NCBI GenBank assembly: GCA_023055505.1 | Contig: JALIRH010000004.1 | Location: 16,115,368 to 16,179,367 of the forward strand | Origin: Callipepla californica brunnescens | Taxonomy: Eukaryota; Chordata; Aves; Galliformes; Odontophoridae | Length of the DNA: 64,000 nt | Reading direction: 5' to 3' | In this document: positions 1-12,900 of the stretch, piece by piece | How positions within the stretch are numbered: position 1 is the first letter of the stretch | Layout of the letters: the number at the start of each line of letters is the position of its first letter | The notes under the pieces: generated by a model | The model's input: only the letters and a program-made list of their open reading frames with translations | Told to the model about the DNA's origin: nothing | The model's database searches: none | Made by a program: the position numbers and the translations under genes

Positions 1-286
1 CAAAAACAATAATATTGATTGAGGTTTGTTTCCTTTCTTTCTCCCAATCTCTCTTTCAAACACTGCACACCTAAACCGATATATTATTACACATTGAAAA
101 CTGTCCTTCAAAAAATCAGTAGTACAAAAGTCCTAGCTCTACCTACCTACCTAGCAATGTGGGGAGTGGGGCTTCGGGCACAAGCAAAGAGCTAGCAGGG
201 TGCCAGGCTGTGCCAGGCTGCCTTCTCGAGCCCGACGAGGGCTGCGGATGACTTTCAGCCCTATTCCACCCCCATTCCCATTTGGG

Positions 287-292
287 TTTAAT
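287..292 (-). terminator. ALX4: Candidate ALX4 poly(A) signal ATTAAA
   Basis: Minus-strand ATTAAA, the second most common vertebrate poly(A) hexamer, and the only close match noticed between the stop codon and the left edge. Sequence just downstream on the minus strand is T/G-containing but not distinctive. It may be chance; the true end may lie outside the window. Confidence 0.2.
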
Positions 293-1234
293 TTCTAATT
301 CGGGCTGTTTGCTTTCTGTTGTGTCAGTCAGAGCAGCAAAATAAACACAGCTCTCTGTGTCTGCCTGATTGTTTTTCAAATCCTTTTCCAGGAAACTACC
401 TTTTTGGCTTTGTTTGTTTGGAGAACGCTTTACAAGGCGCTGCTCTGCTCTGTGGGATCAGACCCAGCCTCCCCTCCCCAAAAAGCCCCTGCTGCTGGAG
501 AGCCCCCGCATCCCGCTCCCCAGGGGAGTGCTGCAGGGGGTACCACGCACGTGTGCAGCAGCTCTGCCGCCTCGAGCACAGCGGGCGTCCTTTGCCTTGG
601 TGCCCCTGCCCATGTCGTAGGCCAGATGTGCTCCAGCACGCACAGGAGGAGTTAAAGGGCTGAGGGAAAAGCAACTGAGGGAGCTATGGGATGTTCACCA
701 CTGGTTTGCAGCTGCTGCCGATGCATGCACAACTGCTCCAGGCATTTGGCAGACAGCAGCACCCGGCTGCCGGTCAGCCCCTGTTGGGAACTGTGCTGCT
801 CTCCCTGCTTGCCTTTCCTTGCCCCAGAATCTGGGATATCTAGTGTGTTTCCAGCCCTGGGCAATACCAGACAGCCTCCTTTGTTCCCTCTGCAAGGCTG
901 GAAAGGGCAGCTTGGGAGCAGGGGAGCTCAGGGTGCTGGGGCTGCAGTGCTGCATCACACAGGATACAGCATAGCTGGGGATGGGGGGGATGAGAAACTT
1001 GCAGCTTCAAAAAGCATATAAATCCCAGCCAGGGAACTGCAGCTCCATGTAGGACAGGAGTGAAATACTAAAGAAGAAATAAATAGAGAAGAAAGTCATA
1101 AATAGAGTTGAAAGCTATTAAAATAATAATTATTATTATTTAAAAAGGCATCCTTGTGGTAGCTTGAAATTGCAAGAACAGCACTGACCCTGTGACCCTT
1201 AAAAATGCAGTAGCTGCAGGTTGGCTAGGTGAAG

Positions 1235-1298
1235 ATACATATAAATATATATATATATATATATCAAAGTGTATATATATACATATATATATATATAG
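1235..1298. repeat. AT dinucleotide repeat
   Basis: Two (AT)n blocks separated by CAAAGTGTATATATATAC, about 64 bp in all, in AT-rich DNA downstream of ALX4. Confidence 0.9.
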
Positions 1299-3621
1299 CT
1301 TTTCTTGTTAATTTAACAGCTAGTTTAAAAAAAAACAAAAAACTATTAAATTAATTAAAAGTGTGTAACTACAGATGAATATAGCTGAATTCCCTCCTGT
1401 GTCACTGCGTGCTCAGGCTGTTGCTGGCAAGGATGGCAGGTGTAGAGGGACTGTGCTGGCAAACAGCAGCAGAGTGGGGCGCAGGAGCAGAGCTCTGCAC
1501 TTATGGTGCACCCAGCAGCTCAGGGCGGGCATGCCTGGCAGTGGTCAGGGTTGTCAGAGGCCGATGTGTGAGGAGGAAAGGAAGCAGCTCCTCATGCCAT
1601 GTTCTGCAGCCTGGGTGAAAGCCTGGCCCTGCAGGAGTCAAGGAACTAATACCCCTCAGCTTCAGTAGAGCGCAGCAAAGCCCGAGTATAGCCACGGCCA
1701 CCCAGTGGGACAGCCAGCAGTACCCACATCTTTGCAGCATCCATCCCCTTGCACCCACTCAACCAGCTGCACGCTGCTCAGTTCTGGGGGCTGAGCAGCG
1801 CAATGGAAAAGCAGCTTTCCCTCTGAATGGCGGGAAAAGGGCTCTGGGTGAGGAAGTCTGGGGTAAGGTAAACGGTGGTATTCAATGCAATTAAAACTGT
1901 AACATCATTGCCAGTGCATGCAGAAAAGAGAGATTTGGGCAGTGATCCGGAGCCATTCAGTAATCAGCATCATTTTTAGCACCTGAAGCACATTTTAGTC
2001 TGATAACTCAGCTGAATGTTCAGGCTGGGATGTGAGTCTTGTTTGCTTCTGTGAGAAAAGCCCAGGTCAGCTGCACAGTCTGCTTGACTGCATGTTGTTC
2101 CCGGGGTGCACCAAGCCAGGCATCTCAGCATATTTACAGAGAGACAAGATACAGTACTACGGGTCTTTCCATATTCCAATAAGCATGTGTTACATTTCAT
2201 CTAGCATCGATTAATCATCCATGTTGTGTATGGCAACATCTAGGCACTGAAGAAATAGTTTTACATGGCACAAAGTTAACTTGCATCATGATGCTTGGTC
2301 GTAGCCTGTCTGCAGCACCACTAGATCTCCCTGGACATAGAGGGATGGAGTGCACTGGGGCAAAACCCTGCGCTCCCCTTGCTCACCGAGCTGGAGCTTA
2401 GTGTACAAGCCATGTGCTGTGGGTGCTGGTGACCTTTGGTGGAGCAGAAGGAAACTCTGAAGTTATTCCTGGTGCTATGAGACTATTGAAGGACTTGTGA
2501 GAGAGTTAGCCTCACATAGGTGAGGCTAACCATAGGTGGGACTTCAGGAGAGAGAGCAAGCTCTGGTGCTTTCCTTCGCTCTGCTAGGTGAGGGGGGACT
2601 GGAGTGGTCAGAGATGGAGCAGTGCCACTATCCCCAACCCTGGGCCCTCCCCTGACCCATAGGGAGGCATGGGAAGGTACTGGCAGGGGATATGGGGGAG
2701 CCGAGATGGAGGGGTGATGGGAAGAGATACTGCTACACAGGGCTGCCAGGGACAAGGTGAGGATGCCCTCATGTGTGCTCCACTCAAGCTGTTCCTCTCT
2801 GGGTCTCTGTGAGACCTGAGAGCAGAGGGCAGTGACTCCTGGCCCCATAAAAGCCAGGGAACACATTCTGCTACTGCCCAGTGGCCGCAGCTATAACAGA
2901 GCAAACTGCAAGTGATCATGGGGGTGTGACCTACTTCCAGGTGCCAGCAGGGCCAGGCAGCCATCACTTCGTGGGCACATCTTGAGCTAGATGGCTGATG
3001 AGCCACCAAGGACAAGCAGCATGGCAGCACTGTGCCTGCACATGAGGCTCCTAAGCTCCGTGCTACACCTCCTGCTGGAAGGAAGCGGGGTGGAAGGAGG
3101 TGGGATGGCGTTGCCTCCTTTCTGGCCTTGGGTATCCCCTCGCCCCATTCAGCCACGGCTCCCACAAGGCAGGAGCAGCCTGAAGAGCGTCCCTTTGCTG
3201 GTGCCAGAGTCCCCATCCCATCCCCTGCACAGGGCAGGTGGGTACTGAGGAAGGAAGAGCTGCATGTGTGGCAGGATGGAGGGATGGAGGAAACCACTGG
3301 AAACGCTGGTGGGCTCTCGCTCTCTGGAAAGGCACATCAGGTGTCAGAAAAAGAAAAAAGGCATCCAGGTCCCAGGGGAGGCCGCGGCATGGCAGAAGAC
3401 ACCCCACAGCCCTGAGCGGGTGCCGAGAGGCCAGGACCTCCCACGTCCTCGCTGGGCACACACCACTTACGTTAACACACGTCCTCTATACACCTAGGGT
3501 AGCTCAAAGTGCTGCGTTCACATCCCCGAGGAGGCAAGGGCTGGCCGGAGTCCCAGCGGGAGGGTCTCCCGGCTTCCCCACTGGCTCTCGCGGTGTGCCG
3601 AGGCTCTGGGCTGCAGCCCTG

Positions 3622-3945
3622 TCATGTCGCCCAGGAGATCGCGGCACTGTGCTCTTTTGCCTTCATCCTCAGGGCCGCGATGCTGGAGCTCTTGCGGTCC
3701 GGCTCGCTGTTCAGCTCATAGCCATTGAGGCCGGGGCCGATGCCGGCAGTGCCAAAGAGGCCACCCACGTGAGTCTGGCCCACGTGGCCGCCGGCGCTGG
3801 AGACGCCGAGGAAATCGGAGACACCACCGGCTGCATGGGGATGCGCGTGGGGGGACATGCAGGAGGGCACTGGCTCGCAGGGGACAACACAGGCGGGCAC
3901 TGGGGAGGCTGCTCCATTATTGCCAATCCAGGAGGGGTTCTGGAT
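3622..3945 (-). CDS. ALX4: ALX4 coding exon 4 (C-terminal region and OAR domain)
   Basis: Encodes residues 282-388 and the stop codon. It opens [20 protein letters not shown] after acceptor CCCACAG, which matches the ALX4 C-terminal activation region. A Pro/His-rich patch (about 311-319) and a Gly-rich segment (about 320-356) precede the OAR motif [16 protein letters not shown] (366-381) and the terminal AAISWAT. The OAR (otp/aristaless/rax) motif is known to modulate activity intramolecularly in paired-like factors. The frame upstream of the acceptor stays open into intron 3 and exon 3, but conservation and the splice sites make the spliced form clear. Confidence 0.97.
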   Translation of the reverse strand: MQNPSWIGNNGAASPVPACVVPCEPVPSCMSPHAHPHAAGGVSDFLGVSSAGGHVGQTHVGGLFGTAGIGPGLNGYELNSEPDRKSSSIAALRMKAKEHSAAISWAT

Positions 3946-6900
3946 CTGTGGGGGAAAAAAAAAGCACATCAGTGCATGGGGAGGAACCCTTAGACCTCCT
4001 AGGATGTGCTGAAAACACGGGGCGTGATGGATCTGATGCCCAACAGGGCTTGGTGCCTGCTGCAGTGGCTCTTGAAGGAGCGTATCAGGGCACACAGGTG
4101 AACAGCTGCTGTGCCTTTGCTGCTTGGTGCATTCCAATCTGAGGACAGGGTGGAACCCAGGTGCAAAGCACAGCTTGGAAGGTTCCAGGAGTACAGCAGT
4201 GATGAACAGATGGACATGGGCAGGGGATGTGCTCACCTGGGCATAGTTCTCGGCACGGGTGAGCAGAGGCAACTCATAGGCTGTGGAGAAGTGTGTTCGG
4301 ACCTGCTGCATCTGGCCAAACCGTTCCCGCTTGCGCCACTTGGCTCGTCGGTTCTGGAACCAGACCTGCGGGAAGAGGGGGATGCAGGGCTGTGAGCAGG
4401 GAGCACAGGAGCTGGGAGCCCATGGGGCCAGGAGCTTTGAGCACCCCATGCTCGAGGAGGAGCCCAGCCTTGGCCCCTGGCTTCTGCCCTGAAGCCAGCT
4501 CTGGCCCTGGATGACCCAGCTCCCCCATGCCCAGACAAGGAGCAGACATCTGTGTGTGCTGGTGCCAGGCTGGGACCTGCAGCACTAGCTTTCCCCAGGC
4601 TCAGTCCTGGCTGTGAAGATGCTGTTGGCTGAGAATTTCTATTTACTACTGAACTCGCAGTCTTCATTAACTCTTGGACAAAAAAGAAAAGTTTGCAGTG
4701 CTCCTTTCCATCTTAGCTCCTGAAAACAAGTGCACTCCTATAACTTGCAGGTCCTCTGCTTTGCACCCACTTTGCTTTGCAGGTCTTGAAGCTCTTAACA
4801 GCACTGCTCGGATGCCTTTGAGGCAGTGGAAAGACCAAAACTCTGTTTCTGCTCTTATTTTTACTGGCTTGACATCAGTGTGGATTATTGCACTGTTGTC
4901 AGCAGCATTGCTCCTGATTTGCATCAGCATAAGAGAGATCAGAGCCTGGCCCAGTGTCTTCAAAGCCTCCTGAAGCCTGTGAGTCAGGGAAACACATCAA
5001 TCACGAGCTGCTTTGAAGGCACCGAGCGATGCATGCAATCACCAGGGGCTGGGGTGTGCAGGTCACGCCAGTGCATGAAAGGAGCAGGCCGGGAGCTTCT
5101 TGCTTCTGCTTTGAGTTTTGCACGGTGAGCGGGGCTGGCACCTCACTGCAGCAATAGTACGGGAACAGGAGCTCTTCTCCTCAGTGAGCTGGACATGGTG
5201 TAGAACAGCATTGCAGTGTCAACTCAGCTAGAAACCAATCCAGGAAGAAGCCGGCTCCAGAATTTGTGCTTTCTCAGATTTTTCTATGAGTGCAATTTCC
5301 ATCCTACAAGGATTTCCAGAGGGTGCAGTTCAGCAGCAGGTTCCAAACATCACCCCAGATGAGAGTGCTGCACATGCGGAGCATCCTGCAGGAGCACACT
5401 GGTGCCCCAGGCGTCCATCCGTCTGCTTTTCCTCTGCCTCCTCTTGGCACGGCCGCCCCAGCCCAGCTGCAGGCCAGTCTCAGGGCCGGCGGGATTGTGC
5501 CTCTTTGATCTGTGGGCTCACAGCCAGCGGTGCTGACCCAGCTCCTCCCAGGGCGGCGGGGCCCCACTGTGCACAGAGGGGTGCTGCAGGTAGGCAGCGT
5601 GGTGTGGGCCATGCTGGGGCCAACATATGCCCAGCACATGTGGCTGGACCCCTCCTGGCAAGCACTCACCTGCACTGCCCTGCATGGGACTGACCCCAGC
5701 AACAGTGTTTATGAAATGGATGGGGCTGGCAATGGCCAGGCAGTGGGCTAAACTGGCTGGGCCTGAAGTGCAAGCTGGGAGGCTGTGCAGATACTCCATG
5801 CTCAGGGGATGGAGACACTCCCTGATCACTGTGCCCCACTGTTGCTTGCAGTACACTGCTCCACTCTTAAGAGCTCTCATTTCTCCTTGAGATCAAGTGA
5901 TTTTCAGGCTGCTTGGTATCTTTCTGTAGGATTTCCCTGGCATCCTTGAATTCAAAGACACCAAAAGAGGGAATCTAGAAAAAAAAATCTGAAAAAAAGC
6001 ACTAAACCTGCATTTTCTGTTCATTGTCTGTCACCTTCAGCTGAGAGAGGCTGCTGCACCCCTCAGTGCAGCAGTCATGGCTATGCCAGCAAGCAGGGAC
6101 AGGGTGCTTGCAAGAGGGCTCTTGCTGCACTGCACCTTGGTGTGAACAAGTGGGGAGGGAACAGATCTGACTCCTGCAGACAGCGCTTTGATAAGCTCCG
6201 ATGTATCCAATCAGCCCTATAAAAACCTACAGAACAGAAAATGTTCTGTGTCTCCATAAACATGCGGCCATATGCTGGTACCTCAATCCATATGCACGCA
6301 CTCTGCCATGCCGTAGCGGCAGCAGGGCTGAAACAAAGCATGCTGCCCTTCCCTCCTCCCCCCACTGCCCAGCCAGCACTGCCATGTGAGTGCCCATCAG
6401 GGTGCAGAGGCCATAGTACCACTGAGTACCTGGGGCTGCCCCAGCACTGCCCATCACCAAGTGAAAGATTAAAGCAAGCTCCCCTCCGTCCTATCTGCTC
6501 TTCCCCATTATCCTCATCTCAGCCCCTTCCCACCTCTGCTGTTCTGTCTGTCTGTCTCCAGGCCTGTCCCATTGCTGATGGTCAGGCGGTGTGCCCTCTT
6601 GCCAGAGATGGCCACCAGCCCTTTGCTTTCCAGCCTGCAAGAACAGAGCCAGAATTCATCCTTGAACGCTGAAACTGGACACCATTTTATCAGTGGCCTG
6701 GAATGGGAAATTGGAGCCTGGGATGAGAGAACCGAATAACTTGAGCTTGTTTTCATTTCATGTTTAATTTCCTGCAGGCTTAGCTCAGTCTTTCCGCTCC
6801 TTCCACCAGCCTCCCAGGGTTTTATGGGGGAAAAGGGATCAAGATATATTACTTCTTGCTTTTCTTTTTTCTTTTTTTTTTTTTTTCTTCCAAGGCAGTG

Positions 6901-9900
6901 ATTTCACTACAGCCAAGTTTGACATTTCCCTCTCACTTTCAAGCCCCCGCCGCATCACAGGGGCACCACTGAAAAGATCTCATTAGCAGTTCCAGCAATC
7001 TGAGTGCGGGCTCTGGAGGGGAGTAGAGGAGACTTTGCACTCCCCAGTCATGAAGCCCCCTGCCATCCCATCCCTTGTGTTCCCAGGGCTCTAAACAGTG
7101 CTGCATGGGACGGACAGCACTGCCTGGATGTAGAGGAAAGTCAGGTGTGGGAATGCTGCCAGGTGCCCACCCCTGCCCACTCATGGTGCTCACAGAACCA
7201 ACAGGAACCTCTCTGCTTTCTGCTGAGACACAGCCACCACTGATATGATGAGAAACAGCCTTGGGAAAGAGCACAGAGCCCTGCAGACTGGTCTGGAGAG
7301 CAGGTGAGAAAAGTCCTGCAGCTAGGATTGCACATGGAATTAATGTGCAGGGACAAGCACTGAGATGATGGCTTGACAGTTTTGTTTGCAACAACTGCTT
7401 GTAGGGATCAGAGTGGAGAGGAAGCAAGGTTCCTGGTATGAAAGATATAACCAAATGCTTTCCCACTCCAGCTATTCCTGATGCTAATGCAAGTTCTAGG
7501 GATGGTGATCCAACGATTGCCTGAATATAGAAGTCACAGAGTTGCTGGATGACAGAATGATATCCTAGCTTCCCAGCAACTTTTGATGGCCATCAAAGCA
7601 TGATCTATAGATGCCTGCACAAGGGCAAGGGGCTCACAGCTCACCCACCCCTAGCCCAAGCCAGGGAATTCCTGTTACCTGTACTCGGGCCTCGGTGAGG
7701 TCTGTCCTCATGGCTAGCTGCTCCCTGGCATAGACATCTGGGTAGTGGGTCTTCTGGAAGACCTTCTCCAGCTCCTCCAGCTGGTAGCTTGTGAAGGTAG
7801 TACGGTTCCTCCTTTTTTTGCCCTTGTTACTCTCCGAGTCCGCCTTGTCCATGGGGCTGGGGAGGTCTGTGCTGGCCCTGTCCTGAGGGACTTTCACTCC
7901 AGCCTCCTTCACACTGAGGTAGCTGCTGTCCATGCCCGAGGGGTCGGTGTTGGGCTGCAAGTCAGCCTCTCCCAAGCTGCTCTCCTTACCTGTTTCGTGA
8001 GGAAGGAGAAAGAGGGAGAAGAAAATAGGTGTAAATTTTTTGGCTGATTGTTTAAACCAAGAGCTCCAGCAACAGGAAAAGCCTTTAACAGAAACAAACA
8101 GATGATGGTGATGGGGAGGAGGAATGGGGAAAATGGGAGTCTGGGCTTGGGGCTGGGCACAAGAGGCACTGCTCTATGGGCATGCATCCCCACATATGTC
8201 CCAGTGCTGATTACACTCCAGGTAACCCCACAACCTGCTGTGAAGACTCACACTGCCCTTCATAAAGTAGAGCCCATCAGGAAGGGTTGATGTGGGACAC
8301 CTGCAGAAACCCCAGCCTGGTACAGGACAGAGAAATGCAACAGACTTGAGCCTCTCCTGCAGCTTCTAGGCAGAAAGGATGTAGGAATACTTTCTGCCCA
8401 AGCTCTCTTTACCAATCCAAGAACAGAAAACCTAGCTTATCTTTTTAATTTCATATTAACTTGCTTTTAAATGTGTCCAGGATCAGCCTTTCTGGGAAAT
8501 AAGTCCACCATTTAATGGTCTCCTTACAAGGAGTTTTCCCTAGGGAGATTTCTGCAGTGGCATCTCCAAGGTCACTTACGCTAACCCAGACATCTTTGCC
8601 AAAGTCTTTGTCAGTTCCCTTCTTTTTTTTTTTTTTTTCCCTCCATCACTCATCCTCAGTTACAACTTTGTTCAGCTGAATTCATCATTTATGTGTAGCT
8701 TTGCTGTTTGATGAACGGCTTGGCCATGGCCTCATGGCCAAAAGCATGAAGCGGGTGGATTTGTGAGAAGGTCTGCATTCACTTTCCACAGCTGAAGGAC
8801 TGAGTCAGTGTAATTTGGCTGAAATGAAAAGGCTGAAATGTGGCTACTGCTCTTGGGCACAAGGGCAGAAAGGCACAAAGTTGAGTGTGGGAGGATAAGA
8901 CATGAAAGGGCTTTGAGAAAGAAATTGCCTAATTGGTGCAGAGAAGAACTGGCCAGGACTGGGTTGATGCTGGAGGTGTGGGAGCTATTTGCTTCTACCA
9001 CTGCAATGGATTTTCAGAAGGATTTATTGTTCTCTCAAACTCTTGAGGAGCTCAAGCAAGCCTCACGTTGTCTATCATCTCAATGTTTTAGTCTAGTTCT
9101 TAGGAGGATTCATCACCTTGGACACTGAGTAAATCAGTCACATGCTATGCCAAATGATACTTATTTCATAGAATCACTGAATCATTAAGGCTTGAAAAGA
9201 CCACTAAGATCACTTGGCCCAACCATCAGCCCATCAACCACATCCCTCAGTGCCATGTCTACATGTTACTTGAACATCACCCGGTGACTCCCTCACCTCC
9301 CTGAACATCCTGTTCCAATGCCTCACTGCATTTTCTGAAAAGATTTCCTTAACCTCCAACCTAAACTTAACTTTATTTATTTATTTATTTTTAATTCAGG
9401 ATGACATGAAGCTGGGTCCATTTCCCTCCATGCTGGCTGCCTCAAGACCCCTGCAGCAGGAACACAGGCCCTGAAGCCATCCCCCGGTTGCTCCCTGGCA
9501 CTTCTCCTCACCTCCAATGCTCAGCCACCAGCTGTCCACAGGCAGAAGATGGGCTGGAGGTGGCCTGCTGGGATGACATGCATCTCCCTTTGCTCCACAT
9601 CCACAGGAGCGACTGCCATTCCCCAGCAACAGGATCCCTGACCTCAAACCAGTCATGCTAAATGCTCAAGTGAAACAAATTGCATACATCTGCATATGGA
9701 TATGCCCAGGCTTCCTGTAACTGGAGATGGCCTCAAAGTTTCAATGCAAAGTTTGGGGTATCTGTTTCTAATCAAACCTAACGAGACCCTGAGTTACATA
9801 TTGTGAAGATCTCCATGACAAGGAGGTAATGTGAGCGTCACTACACCCTTACAAGTCCAACAGGACTGCTCAGTGCCTCCTTCAGTGCTCTTTGCTCCTT

Positions 9901-12900
9901 CCTTGCCCTTATTGTGATAGAAGGAGATTGTCTGACCTCTCCCAGTGCCTCCCCTGTCTGCTACACCACTGGCACTGCCACACCTAAGTCACCCCGCAGG
10001 AAATGCCAGCTGGCAGCATGTAACAGTCAGGCTTCCAGGTCCCCAGCATTGTGCTGCTCCACCACAGCTCCTTCCTGGATCCCTGCATGAGGGGAAATGC
10101 CTTTTTGGTGCCAGCACATCTTTTTGTGGGACCTCTAGAGGGAGAACCCCTAGCACGCTGTGTGCTTGGGCACTGTGGTGGCCAGGTGGCCTTGTAATGA
10201 TCCCTCCCCACAGAGAACAGGCTTCGAGCCATACTGTGGGTTCACAGCACGTATCTGAGTTGTTCTTAACTGGCTGTTCTGTGTACAAACTTAACCATGA
10301 AATTTAATTTGAAGTAAACTCAGCTTGGCATATCCACAAGGTAGGGGAGAACAGGCTGCCGCCAGCACACACAGCAGTGCTAGGCTCTGCTCAAAGCAGT
10401 ATCTCCTTCACACACATCATGTGCTGTGATTCACCCGAGAAAAGACAGATCCTACAGAGACAGCACAGCACCCTACAAGGCTGTGAGGCACCTTTATGGT
10501 CAACACAACCCACAAACACTGCTGGCACAGGGCTGTTTCCCCAGTGCATTTTGCTGGCAGCATGTGGCTTGATGCTTCAGTGGCAGCCCTGACATTCAGC
10601 CTAGGCCTGGTGTGGGCAACACTGGCTGCATCTCTTAACAAGGAGGAGCTGAAGCACCATCCAGCATGCACACCTCTAGGACTCTGTCAGCAGCAGCAAC
10701 ACTACAGCCTTCTCTACCCACAGTGAAACTGTTCTGCTGCTTCTCCAGGTTGGATGTTGCAGCCTTCTGCCTCCTGTCTGCCACTGCAGCCCAGAAAGCA
10801 GCACAGGGCTATCAGGGCTATCATTAAAAACAAACAAACAAAAAAACCTAAATCACATTTGGGGTTCTATAGGATTAAAAGAAGCAGCTGGGCTCCTTCA
10901 TTTGTTTGTTACAAGGAAGGAATCTTGAGGTTTATCCCCACTCAGAGAACAAGCACTCTGTGATCTACAGATAGAAAAAGCAGGTTCAAAGATGGAGAGA
11001 AGCTGCAGAATTATGTGCCTGGCTTCAGAACCACTGATTTCATTAGCAGTGAGCGCATAATTAACCAAACCTCCACACTGGGTAGCACTGAGCATCATCC
11101 CTCTCCTAAACGCAAGCAGTGGAAGCTTGCATGAGGAGCCATCCCCGCAACAGCTGCATTGCCCTTGCTGCTGAGTGGAACACCTCCATTCTCACTCCAG
11201 ATAAGGACGAGCACAGCTCCTTGTGCCCAGCCTGCCCACAGGTCCCTGGAGCCTGCGTGAAGCAGAGAGTCCCCATCTGTACACTCACCTATCACACAGG
11301 CTGGAGCCTGCTCTGGCAGCTGGGATCACACCGTGGTTTATTCCCTGAGCAGGTGAATTTGCACACGCTGTGGCTGTGTACACCGAGCTCAGCATCAGCT
11401 CAGAGGGTGCACCATGTGCACTCCTCTTTCACACTATTTGAAGGACAGCAACAAAACAGGTTTTTACAGATTTTACAAATCTATCCTGCCAGCTCTAAAC
11501 AGAAGCTGTGGCTGGAGCAAAAAGGCACAGTTTATACCCTCAATCCTTCTCTGCATGACACACCCATTTGAAGAGCAGGAAAAAGCTGACCAGTGAATTT
11601 TGAAGGGACAAAAATGGTTCTGCCACCATTGCAGCTCTTCCAGCTGCCAGAATGCAGCTCAGGAAGAGTTGGAGCAAAAGAACGCACAGCCATGGCCTCT
11701 GCTGGGAACATGTGAGTCTGCTGGTCTGTGTGCCAGCTTCACCTCCAATGGCCAAAGGAGATGAAGGTTTGTGGCAGATACTGGAGCTGGGGATCTTGTC
11801 TCTCCCTGATGAACCCATGTATTCACACTGACCAGGCTCTCTTCTCTTTAGCGCAGGAATTTCTTCAGTGACGGCAGTGACACCACAGTGCCCTGTGGAC
11901 ATGATCTGCCTTTGCAGGGACAGGCAGGGTAGCTTTTCAAGTGGCAGTGGAGGGAGGGTGACAGTCAACCCTGTGTGGCTCTGGGCAGCCAGAGCCCTGG
12001 TGATCCCATAGAGACAGTTAAATGCTTAATATGGTGATGGCTGTCAATCATATAGATCTTTTCCAACCATTATTCTAAGATCATCTATAGTCCAAACATC
12101 AACCCTTCACCACCATGCCTACTAACCCATGTCCCCAGTGTTCTATGCTGCATGCAAGGTCTGGCAAGAATATCTGTGGATTTATGCTACATCCTACTTG
12201 CATTTCCACCAAGAAATACATACCTGTATCAAAAGCCACCTCACTACTCTGAACAGATGCATCACCGACACTCATTTGCATGGGAAGAGGCAGGAAAAGG
12301 ATCTGTAGGCAGTTTGGAAGGACTTCCAGATTCCTTTTGGCCCTGCATTTGGTACCCATAGAAGAAGTGGTCTCCTTCCAAAACATTTCCACATTGTCTC
12401 AGTCATGGGCTCATGCCCACACTCCTGCCAACAGCTGTTTATTTGGATTGCACCTCCCAGAGGTCCACAGACCCTCGGGTAAGTGAGAGCGCCCCAGTGT
12501 GGGAGAAGCTGGGATCCCCAGTTTGTAAAATGCCAGAATAGCCCCGAGCACAGTACATCACAAGGGGGCTGGGGTACTACAAGTTCCTACTTAGATACTG
12601 GAAAGCAGAAAACACTCAAAGCTGGCTGAACCTCACTGTGCTGCAGAAAGAGCTGAGTTTTAACGTTAAACCAAAGAGTGGGCCAGCTTCTTTAGCACAA
12701 CAGTTCTGCTGCTCCTCAGTTTTGTACAGCTGATTAGTAAAGAAAGGCACAGACAAGGGAAGGAAAACATTCAGCCCTTACCAAACATGCCTGTTCTTGG
12801 AAGCACAACTAGAACTTATTTCCATTCTCACTGCACATCGCAATACTCAGGCCAGCCAGGTCTGGGAATTGCTAACGTTCCTGCAAGCACCAGACTTTTG

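Larger units (their letters stand above)
1..3621 (-). other. ALX4 3' UTR and/or downstream flank
   Basis: Begins immediately after the ALX4 stop. No AATAAA was found on the minus strand here. The one hexamer variant noticed is ATTAAA at 292-287 (minus), which would give a 3' UTR of about 3.3 kb. An AT dinucleotide run at 1235-1298 and AT-rich DNA at 1080-1370 (with TTAATTAA at 1351-1358) interrupt otherwise unique sequence. The open frame on the minus strand at 2608-3297 shows no recognisable domain. The transcript end cannot be fixed from sequence alone. Confidence 0.5.

Noticed and set aside
2608..3297. 229-codon minus-strand open frame downstream of the ALX4 stop
   Set aside because: Low-complexity, Ser/Pro/Cys-rich translation with no recognisable domain, located in probable 3' UTR.
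3238..3993. 251-codon plus-strand open frame
   Set aside because: It is antisense to ALX4 exon 4 and its GC-rich surroundings; the composition reflects the opposite strand.
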